This document shows, piece by piece, positions 33,871 through 44,197 of a stretch of 64,000 nt of DNA. This DNA comes from Phaffia rhodozyma (Eukaryota > Basidiomycota > Tremellomycetes > Cystofilobasidiales > Mrakiaceae). The stretch covers positions 2,046,001 to 2,110,000 of the forward strand of contig JACGZH010000002.1 of NCBI GenBank assembly GCA_014706385.1. Reading direction: 5' to 3'. The notes under the pieces were generated by a model. That model was not told where the DNA came from and did no database searches. It was given only the letters and a program-made list of their open reading frames with translations. The position numbers were made by a program, and so were the translations under genes. Each line of letters begins with the position of its first letter. The stretch's first letter is position 1.

Positions 33871-36800
33871 ATGGCTGACACCAAGATCAACATTCCCAAC
33901 ATTGCCAAACAAGCAAGGGTCCGTCTGTCATTGCGGTCATAATTACCGTTTCTTTGTAAGAAGACTCCTTGATCAACCTCTTCCTTTCGATGTATATGCG
34001 CACACCAAAGACTTCCATCTCTATAGGAGATCCGGTGTCGAAGCCTACATCTCGTGAATTTAGTCGAGTAATTTCTGTCTGGTCCTTTGTGAGGACGCCG
34101 TATACTAATTCGACCTTCCTTATCGTCTATATCTCAGTGTTCTCGCCTCGTCCCGGTACATGCAATTGACTACACTGCTATCTCAATTCTATTCTGATCT
34201 GATCTTTTCTAATCTCTGATAACTGGTGATAGGCTTTGGGACGACTGGACAACCTATTGAGGTCCAGGCGAACTTGTACCCAATTCGGTTCGAAGGAAAT
34301 CCAAAGTAAGAGATGACATATTGAAGATGCATGCAAGCCTCATGCTGATAGAATCATGCGTACGGCTTGATCAAATAGGGACATCTACCACTATGATGTC
34401 GTCATCACAGTGGTTCGTCAAATCTCCCATCTCTTTTATGTTTGGACTGTCGCTCAAATATTCAGACGTTGTCTTGTCTCGGTGCTCTCCCTCATGATAC
34501 TTTTGAGTAGGTTGAGAAAACAGCAAATCAGAAGTATCCTTCTGGCTTACTGAGGGCTGTCTTTCAAGAACTCTGCTCAAAGCAGGCTACCGGCGCATAT
34601 GCTCAGGTGTTCAATACTTTGTATGCACTTTTCCCTCTTACTTCTACTGAGAATCTTCAAACCGCGAACTTCGCACTCAGTACCGTGTTTTGTTTGGAAT
34701 GATAGAGCCTTTGACGAGCGTCAAAATGCATTCACCAGTTTGTTACAATTATTTATCTCACTTTTCTTGTTTCGACGTTCTGATGAGAGGTGCCAACTCC
34801 TTGATTGTGCCCTTACAGCCGTTACCTTTCAAAATGAGATCGAACGATTCGAAGTCGACCTTCCGGAGACTGACAAATCTCATCCCCGCGAAGAGGGCCA
34901 AAAATTCAAAGTGACATTCAAGCTGGCTGCCAAAATTGGTTCGCTTCAACCCTAAGCACTTTGGTATTCGAACACATTGACCACTGATGCTGATCAGATA
35001 TTCCGCACTGACACATATATGCATCTGCATCATGTGTTTGTATGACAGATACTTCCGTTCTTTTCAAATACTGCAGTGGTGATATTGCAGCAGCGCATAT
35101 GCCTGAGGTTTTCATGACGGCTCTGACAGCTCTTAACATCCTGATCCGAGATGAGCCCTCGAAGCGATTTGAACCGATCGGTGGTCGAGGAAACAAATTC
35201 TTTGGCATGGAAGACCGAGTGCCCCTTGCTGATGGAGCTGTTATTGGGAAAGGGTTTTTCCAGTTGAGTTCACGACTGAGACTTCCTGGTTCCATCCTAT
35301 CTCTAATTCTCTATATGCCTATGCATCCGACAAGTTGACCCAAGTATATGTTCTTTGATCTGTTCTGTCTTTACAACAGGTCGGTTCGGCCGACCAATTC
35401 TAAATATCCAGCTATCAACCTTGGTGAGTTGATCATATCAAATTTCACACATATGTCGGCGAAAAGTTTTGATTGACATTTTGGTATGTGACATCTCAGA
35501 CACGGCGTACAGTGCTTTTGTTCAAGAAGGTCCCTTGCCTCAAGTTGCTGCACGAATTCTGGGTTTGGGTAGTGGAGGATCTGGGGGTAGAGGTGGTCGA
35601 GGCGGAAGAGGCGGAAGGGGTGGTGGAAGAGGAGGGTTCGGCGGTGGCTCCGGAGAAGCCTTGCCCCCTACTCTTTCCTCGGACCAGATCGATATATTAC
35701 GACGGATCTTGAGGCGCGCGAAGTGAGTCTTTGTGATCTGCTCTACTTGTTTTGTCATCAATCAGCCACTGAGATGTTGCCGCTTGCCTCTGGACATTCA
35801 TATTCTCAAGGTTCACTGTCAGCCATAGGTAGGTCCGCGTCTTTGTCACATGTTTAAGTACCACTATTCTAACATTTCTTTTTTCGCCGAATCAATTTCG
35901 ATCGTAGGAACACTAAAGAGTCCACCATCTCTGGATTCACTCCCTTGGGTTCAAACCAGTTGTTCTTCGCCAAGAATGACAAGAAGACTTCAGGCAAGCC
36001 ACCAAATTCGTCGCCGAGTTCTTCTGTCGAAGCACATACACTGATACTTCTTCCAACATATTCCACCTTCTCAAGTTGCCGATTACTTCAAGAATATTTA
36101 TAATATCAGTCTTTCACACCCAGGATGGCCATGTGTGACATGTGAGCCCGTATAGATTCTATGATACCAGAGCCAAGCTTATCGACCCGTTTTGATCTAC
36201 TTTAGACAAAAAGAACTTTGTTCCTATGGAACTTGTGATCATCAGCGCCAATCACTGCCTGTAAGTGCGGCCTTCACACAAACATCCGAAGTGATCGAAA
36301 CTAAGCGTCACTATGCGTGCAGGCCCCCGATCAATCTGAACAGCGAACAGACGGCAGAGATGATCAAACATACGGCAGTTGAGCCGCCAGCTAGGAGAAG
36401 CAACATCATCAAATGGAGAGAGATTTTGGCGTACGATAGCCAGCCAAAATTCAAAGCCTGGGGGCTGGAAGTCTCTAAAGTTATGATGGAGGTTGATGCG
36501 CGTATCTTGAGAGGACCCAGGAGTATGTGTCTTTGACTTCCTCAAACATCTTACGCCTATACAAAGTAGCTGACTATGCTAGCTTGCAGTTCACTATGGT
36601 GGCAGAAACCCAAGACCAATTGATCCGGCTCATGGAGGATGGAACTTGAACGGCAAGGTTAGTCATATACTATTTAATATACATTTAGATCTTCATCGTG
36701 ACTTATCGTATAACTTGATACATATACTTCCGCTCTTGATCAGACGTTCTTCCAAAAAGGGACTGATCTGTTTGCGTGGTCGGTTGTCTGCTTGGACTCT

Positions 36801-39800
36801 TACATGCGACTTCCTGACTTACAAAAGTTTATCATGTTTTTCGTCAACATCATGAGCGATGTTGGTACGTACTTCAATATTTCTCTTCATCATAAGGATT
36901 GTGTTAGTGATATAATCTCTATTGGGACCCTCGTCTATCTCAAGGCATCAATGTCATCCAAAAGAGGCCGCCTCTGACTTTGAATTTTCATGCACGAAAC
37001 CCCGAGTCCATCTCTGATGGTCTGAAATGGGGTTATGACCAGGCTAGCGTGAACGCAAGTCATGACTGATTTCTTCACATACGTTTCCTGCAAACTAAGT
37101 CTAACCATGGGTTGTTTCTATTCTCATTACCTTTGGAACGAAACAGGGCACCCGAGAGCCACAGTTGGTCGTCGTTATCTTGCCGAAGAAGGACACGATC
37201 CTCAAAGATCAGATCAAAAGCGCTGCCTTGTATGTCTCATCACCAAAGGTTTCGTCCTACTTCTGGATTCGTGCTCAGATGTTCTCTCTTCCCGCTCATT
37301 TGGATCGATCCGACATCGATTCTTTGTAGCTGGAGCATGAAGATGCCTGTGGTGACTCAATGCTTAATAGCCAATAAGTTGACCAACCCGAATGAACGAG
37401 GCCTTCAACAGTATTGTGCTAATGTAAGTCGAGCAATACGATCTCACTACAAACGGTTTAGTGACCAGTAAACCGATGTAAACAATCCTTGGATTCAACA
37501 GGTTGCCATGAAAGTCAACATGAAGCTTTCAGGAGTGACCCACGCTGTAGCTCCGAACGATCTCGTAAGTCCAGAGATCGAGTCTTGAGCTCCATATCAT
37601 GTCACATACAGGACATTTTTTTTATTCCTCTTCCATTTTCATAGCCGGGTGTTACGAATAGTACCATTATTTTTGGAGCGGATGTAAGTACTTGAGACCC
37701 TCCGTTACATGGGATTTTGATTTTGATGTAATGATGTTGGCTGAGTTGACCTTTTTGTGCTTTACTTATCAAGTGCACTCATCCTGCAACTTTGCGCGGG
37801 AGTGATACACACGATGTACCTACTACCGCTTCGGTCGTGGCCACTACAGATGGTACGAATGCGAAGTACCGGTCTGAGATAAGGTTAGCCCCTGGTAGAA
37901 ACATGGAAACAAGGGTCTCTGTCCTTCAGCCCAAACTAGTGAATGCTCATCTGTTACTTTGTTTTATTTGTCAGACTCCAAGCAGGCAAGTTTTTCACCC
38001 TCTCTTCCAATCTTCGCATCCTTCTTTGGCATAAATGATGTATGCTGATATCTCTGAATCTTCAATTATCTTCCTTAGGCCGACAGTAAGGAATCTTCTT
38101 CATCATGAACAAGGCTATGATCTCCGAAGAATACTGATATTTGTCTGCGTCATCTTTAAAGGGAAATCATTCAAGATATGGCTAGCATAACCGAAAAGAT
38201 GCTTCGAGAGTACGCCAAAGCCAACAGAAACCAGCCAGCGACAAGGATCGTCTTCTACCGAGATGGGTGCGCCTTTTCGTCCATCTCTCTGATCGCTCGC
38301 AGCTGAATGCTTTTCTCATTATTTGTCTGTATGCGTGTAGAGTCGATGAGGTCAGCGAGCCACATCAGTTTATCTGAATATTTGGATCCTAACATATTCA
38401 GCCGGGTTCACCTTCATAGGGATCATACGAAGAGGTCGTCCTTGCTGAGGTCAAAGCAATCCGAGATGCTTGTAGAACTATCAATCCAAAGTATGTGACT
38501 TCAATTCGTTACTTTCAGACATCAATTCTGTACCGCCAATCTGAGTTGCGCATCTGCTTTCCTACGCGATAGGTATCAACCAACTATTGTAAGTATGCTA
38601 CAGCAATCTGTTTCTTTGTTATCCTCTACGATTTGTGTCGACGACGTGCACAACATCATCTTTTCCCTCATAGACATACTGTATCGCAGCGAAACGGCAC
38701 AATATCCGACTCTTTGGACAGCAGTCAGTATTGGTTCTTTGAAGTATCATGCTGTCCTCTCATCTTCTAGACCTGTCAAACTAATGGCACTTTGTGGGTT
38801 ATCAACTCAGAGCCCATATTGATAGAACCGGTAACCTGCCAGCTGGAACGGTTTGTGATAAAGGGATTACGCATCCCTACTTGAATGATTTCTATCTGCA
38901 GTGTAAGTGTTTTGTAGCTTATCAGTTCCCTGACATTATGAACTTACTCGATCTAAGGTTTCTCTTCCGTTTCGTATCTGCACAATGGAAAATCATGAAC
39001 AGCTCAAACAGGATTGAAGGGAACTGCAAGGGTATGCAACAAGCAAATATGTTTCTAACTTTGGATTCGAATCTGACAAGACAGGTGTCTCGCTTGACTA
39101 CGTAGCCAACCCATTATATCGTCTTGGTCGACGAAAACAAGTTTACAGCCGATGGTATGTCTTTCTGTTCACCAATCTTATTCTATCAGTATGAAGGATT
39201 ATCCATAGTAACCGGCAAATTGTGGCGATCTGATCTATTCGTTTTCGGATGGCCGGTTGGATTAGAGTTCCAAAGGCTCACTTACAATTTGTGCTATACC
39301 TATGGACGGGCCACTCGATCGTAAATCAATTTTTTTCTTTTGGCGGTTATGCTTGATGGAGTCACTGACATCTGTGGGTTTTAATTAAGCGTGGGTCTTG
39401 TGACTCCATGCTACTACGCCGATATTTTGGCGGCCGCTGCTAGGCCTCTGGTATAGTCCCATAGCTTATATATCTACTTCTTCCATAAACGGCACACATT
39501 TACTCTTCCCATCCTCTTCTGTGGCACAGGTCTACCGCTCCCAAGGCCGAGAGCCAACTATACAGGGCTTCAAGCCTATGGATGTACGTCAGATGCCTTC
39601 CGTGTATGGTCATCTTGAATGATTAAATGATTAATCTTCCTTTATATATCTTTCTCGACTCGCCTGTCTTCTTACTTTAGGTGCAAGACAGGATCAATGA
39701 GACTGTAGGATTCCAAAATTCGTGAGTTGATCGTCTCGTTCTTCGTTTCTAGTTGGAAGTGACGGTAACTTGGTGATTAACTAAGCACCATGTTTTCCTT

Positions 39801-39850
39801 TCTTTATGGTTATCTCACCAATTCTGAACTGCAGAGCTTGGTTCATGTGA
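33871..39850 (+). CDS. AGO1: Argonaute protein (RNAi slicer), extremely intron-rich
   Basis: The gene spans 6.0 kb in roughly 35-40 small exons. It starts MADTKINIPNIAKQAR and ends QNSAWFM at a TGA (39848). N-domain: RPGFGTTGQPIEVQANLYP and DIYHYDVVITV. PAZ: opens with DTAYSAFVQEGPLPQVAARI, then a Gly/Arg-rich insert (35570-35660), then RRAKFTVSHR and TSVADYFKNIYNISLSHPGW. MID: RNPRPIDPAHGGWNLNGKTF, LVVVILPKKDTILKDQ and TQCLIANK. PIWI: the four slicer residues are all present, namely Asp at 37681-37683 (GADCTHP), Glu at 38163-38165 (RQEIIQDM), Asp at 38262-38264 (FYRDGVDEG) and His at 38872-38874 (ITHPYLNDFYL). The gene should act in small-RNA-guided cleavage. The second and third exon borders near 33.9-34.15 kb are uncertain. 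Confidence 0.9.
35994..36075 (+). other. GC-AG intron in the PAZ region of Argonaute
   Basis: The donor reads TTCAG followed by GCAAGC and the acceptor is TTCTCAAG. Removing these 82 nt joins KKTS to VADYF in frame, which is the expected PAZ sequence. Without removal the frame runs into a stop. No GT donor nearby restores the frame as well. Confidence 0.7.
37986..38078 (+). other. GC-AG intron before a 7-nt exon in Argonaute
   Basis: The donor GCAG followed by GCAAGT matches the strict consensus for GC donors. The acceptor is CTTCCTTAG. The next exon, 38079-38085, is only 7 nt. Splicing 37975-37985, 38079-38085 and 38162 onward gives LQAGRQEIIQDM, with the catalytic Glu in its expected place. 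Confidence 0.7.
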
Positions 39851-40151
39851 TAAGAAAGAGTTTATGACGACGGCAAATCGTGTCCTGATGTACTATCACT
39901 GCTACTCGAGATTTCCTCTATGCTATATGCTTCTTGTGTACTCGAAGAACTTTCAATTTATGACGATGTAACCTGTTACCATGAAATGTCGGGGATGAGC
40001 GAGAACTCTGGAAATACTCAAGGTCCCATTGGCTTTGTTGTGCTTCAACTCTCTTGTTCTTTCTTCCTATCTTGTTCTTCTCCCTTTCTCTCTCGACCTT
40101 CCCATCTTTCACAAACCCCTCGTTCAGATCTGTACAGGCGAAAGCTGAATC
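39851..40151. other. Intergenic, Argonaute to sulfate permease
   Basis: About 300 bp between tandem plus-strand genes. Pyrimidine-rich at 40040-40130, as is common just upstream of fungal start codons. No other structure was seen. Confidence 0.4.
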
Positions 40152-43100
40152 ATGTCGAGCTTCTCGAGCAGCTCGATGGGCTACCAATCAACTTATACTT
40201 CCCGAGCTCCGACACCGGCTTTCCCCACTGATACAGATCTCACACCTACAACGGCCGCTCCGAATTCTACCACTCCTTTGTTATCCTCGACCTTATCTTC
40301 AGCACGTCAGCAACCATATGTTCCACCCAGAAAGCAACAGAGCATGAGCGGTCTATCTAGAATCTCTGGCCTTGATGATGACGAATCTTTCAGTCAGCAG
40401 GTCCTCACACCAGGCATGTTGGCGGAGGATACACCTTTTTTCCAAGGGATCCAAACGAAAGGTTCCGGTGACCTTGAAGAAGATCTACAGGAGGGCTCGA
40501 AGAGTAGACGTCTCATGACGTTCAGAACAAGATCAAAGTACTAGTAAGCCAGTTTCTGATTCCTCCTCCTAGCCTGAATCTGACGAGTCGGAACGCTCAT
40601 AGCTTGAGCCCTTATTAATGTAGCATTCCAGTCTTATCATGGCTGCCGACGTATAACCTCGAGCTGTAAGCATTTTTGCCGCCATGCTCGGCCACATGGG
40701 TCTCATTGCCGTGGCTGAAATTTGTTCCTTTCATTTTTATACTTTATCTCAAGGTTTACTGGAGATGTTGTGGCAGGCATTACCCTAACGTGTCTACTAA
40801 TTCCACAAGGCATCTCTTATGCATCCCAGTTGGCAAAGCTCTCTCCAATCTCTGGACTCTATTGCTCGGCTGTGCCAGCGATTATTTATGCCCTTCTGGG
40901 CACATGCAGACAACTATCTATCGGACCAGAAGCGGCGCTTTGCTTGTTGATCGGAAATACCATTCAGGAGATCATCGTAAGGCCCGTTTCTGCGTCTTAA
41001 ATTGCTGTTTTCGTCGCTGACACCTCTTGTTTATCAACATGATGTCTTCTAGGGTCACATGGACCGTGACGTTCACAATCCGCTTTCCGATGCAGCGAAA
41101 CAAGCAATTGGTGTTGATGTCGCAACAGCTATCGGATGGCAGGTACGTGCCTCCTGGAAGATTCGTTTCATTGTTGTTAACTTAAACAAATAATTCTTCT
41201 TAACGTATCATCGTCGTTCAGGTTGGCTTGATCACATTTGGCCTCGGGATTTTCCGATTAGGGTTCCTAGACGTAGTCTTATCCAGAGCCCTGCTAAAGG
41301 GATTCAGTAAGTCATGTTCTGAAGCGTCTTCTTTTCTAGTTGGATACATATCCTGATATCTGCGCACGTTCGTTATTTGTCTCAACAGTTACTGCTGTTG
41401 CCGTAATCATTAGTATCGAGCAACTGGGAGGTATGCTGGGACTGTCACAAAAGATTGCGGCTTTGCCTCTTCCTCACACTACCGTGTCGAAAGTTGCATT
41501 TTTGGCCACCCATGTTTCGGAAACCCACTGTTTGACCGCAATTGTGAGTTTCGTAGTCAGACTTTGCTTCGTAGTGAGCTTAGAACTCGGCCTGTCCTGA
41601 ACGCCTCGTTCCATCGTCCACCGTGGTGCAAACGCTATGAAATAGATTTCTTTCAGCACATTCGCTTTCCTCTTTGTTACCAAAGCGACCAAGAAGTTGA
41701 TGAAGGATCGACGAGGATTTAGGTGGCTCAAGTTTGTCCCAGAAATTTTTGTAGGAGTTGTCATCACTACCCGTAAGCTCTTGGCCTTCTTTTTTATTTT
41801 TTTTTATTCATGCAACAATTTGGGGCGTTTTAGGGGTGCAGCTTAATCAGTTCTGCACAACATTTGTAACTCGGTCAATAGTACTCGCCAGAATGTACCG
41901 GTGGGATCTCAATGGGCTCCAGGTGTTGGGCAAGATTGAAAGTTTAGCCGTTGTCGGAGGAGGATCGGTTGCTTTCCCTGTTAATAGAGATACACTGAAA
42001 TTCTTCATCCGAACGGTACGTCTGTTTCTTCAAAAATGTGGTGACTAGTCGATATTCGATGCCAAATAGCCTAGCCTAAACTGCACACACTTTTTGGTGG
42101 CCATTTCATTGTACCTCTAGTTCAGCACATCTGCTGTCATTAGTGTGATCGGCTTCGTAGATAGCATTGTCTCTGCCAAAGAACAGTCTGGCAAGTTTGG
42201 TTATTCTATCTCTCCCAACAGAGAGTTGGTTGCCTTGGGTGAGATGATTTTCCCCTGTCATAGATTTTGCTCTCCAAGTTGTCTCTCGCAAACACTGATA
42301 CGAGTGTTTGTTGTCCGTGTTCAGGTGCTTCCAATATCGCTTCGTCCTTCTTCCCTGGATTAGTTCCTGCTTTTGGTACGTCCAACTTTGATCATATTCA
42401 TTGGTGTTTAAGTCAGGCTCATCAACGACACAACAATGACTAACACGTGCGTGGGTTTGTTGCTTTCAAAAGGGTCCGTCACTCGATCCCGACTTAATGG
42501 AGAGACTGGAGCTCGGACGCAGATGGCCGGGCTTGTTTCGGCATTCTGTATCTTCGTCGCTATCAGCTTCCTACTTCCTAGTTTGTTTTACCTCCCCAAA
42601 TGCGTGCTTGTAAGTGACAACTCTTGTTTGATCATGCAAAACGATGTCCGTCTGACCGTTATCTCTCCCGAATTATCTATGTCTGTAGGCGGCGGTCGTG
42701 TTTATGGTGATTATCGGAATTATAATTGAGGCTCCTCATGAAATTCGGTTTTATCTCAAGGTGTCAGCATGGCAGGATCTCACTCAATTCACAGGTACTT
42801 TCCTGCTGACTCTTTTCGTCGGCGTAGAGGTACATAGTTTCTTTCTCTGGTGATAGTTATCCACGTCCTTTCTAACTTCCATTCACCATCTCTCCAAACA
42901 AAAGCCTGGACTTGTCGCATCTGTTGCATTCTCATTGATCCTCGTCGTGCAGAACTCTACCCAGACCCGGATCAAGATCCTTGGTCACGTCCGAGGCGCG
43001 GGCGACAAATGGGCGGCAATTGATGAGAACCCAGAGGCTGAGGAGGACATTCCCGGTGTGCTGGTCATTCGGATCAGAGAATCTTTGAACTTTGGTTCGT

Positions 43101-43802
43101 CCAGTCACTTTTTGCCACAAAATTTTCATTCCGGATGAGGACTTATGGCAACTAACCTTGAGTTTGAATTTCCTAGCCAACACTGGACAACTGAAAGAGC
43201 GCCTTCGACGACTGGAACTGTACGGGCCGAGTAAGGCCCACCCTTCAGAAGCACCTCGGCGGACGGAGGCGAATGTGATTGTGATTCACATGTCGGATGT
43301 AGAGTACATCGATGCTTCGTTGAGTAATTTTCCTCCAACTTATTGAGTTCACCTCCGATCTTCCGACTGACGCTTTCGTTGGTCTGTTCTCTTCTCAATT
43401 TGTAGAGCGCTTGCGATCTTTGAAGAGATTGCGATTTCGTATCGAGCGAGAGGAGTGCCGATATTCTTTACCCATCTCCGACCTACACAGAAAGAATTGT
43501 TTGTCAAAGCAGGGCTTGTTAACATCTTGGGGCCAGCTCAATTTCAAGATGACGTTGCTTCGTAAGTCTTTGTCTTCAGGATAGATAGGTTGGCACATGA
43601 AGAAGCTGACAGGTTGCCCTTTCGCTTTTTGGTGTAATTCGATAGTGCAATTAATAGTAAGTTCTGGTGTTAAACGGGGTTTTCCCTGGTCCAAAACAAT
43701 TCAGAAATTGATCACGACTGTCTCTCTTCTGTGTTCAATTTGATAGTTATCGAGAGTATCGGCCTTGGGTCTTCGGCGTCGAATGTTCCAGCCAGGGCGT
43801 AA
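40152..43802 (+). CDS. SUL1: SulP-family sulfate permease with STAS domain
   Basis: A gene with many exons; the first ends at 40543 and the stop TAA is at 43800. A Ser/Thr-rich cytosolic N-terminus of about 130 residues precedes the transporter. SulP landmarks in order: GDVVAGITLTCLLIPQGISY, GLYCSAVPAIIYALLGTCRQ with LSIGPEAALCLL, IGFVDSIVSAKEQSGKFGYS, NRELVALGASNIASSFFPGL and GSVTRSRLNGETGARTQMAG. The C-terminal STAS domain contains LVIRIRESLNFANTGQLKER, VIVIHMSDVEYIDASALAIF and the typical helix after it. It ends NVPARA. Family knowledge: proton-coupled sulfate uptake at the plasma membrane, usually induced by sulfur starvation. Selenate or molybdate transport by a paralogue cannot be ruled out. 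Confidence 0.9.
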
Positions 43803-44197
43803 TAGACATATACATTTTTTCTCTTTTCTTTTCACCTCATCTTGCTCTAAACAAATCCTTCTTCTATAGACTAGCTATGTAGATGTCGAGCTGTATTTGT
43901 CCATTCAATCCTTTCTATAAATGATCATATCCGAGTCATCTTTTTTTGGTGCTGTGGCTAACATGAGGTCGACGGTCGATTGACCAATCAGAACACCGGT
44001 TTTGATCCAACCGCCGGGGCGCCTCCATCAAGTTTTGGTCATTTTCAGTGTTTCGTTTTTCTTTATCTTCCTCTATTTCTTTCTCACCCGCTTGCCCGAT
44101 CATTCTATCCACCTTCACACAAACTCTGAAAAGAACAAACACGGATCGGTGCATACACGGATTAAGTGTTATCTGATCCTGGTGAGCATCATTCATC
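43803..44197. other. Intergenic, permease to ETF-QO
   Basis: About 395 bp between tandem plus-strand genes, holding the permease 3' region and the ETF-QO promoter. No repeat or RNA gene was seen. Confidence 0.4.

Noticed and set aside
35994..36075. Apparent frameshift or pseudogenisation in Argonaute
   Set aside because: A GC-AG intron restores the frame and the exact conserved PAZ residues, so the gene looks intact.
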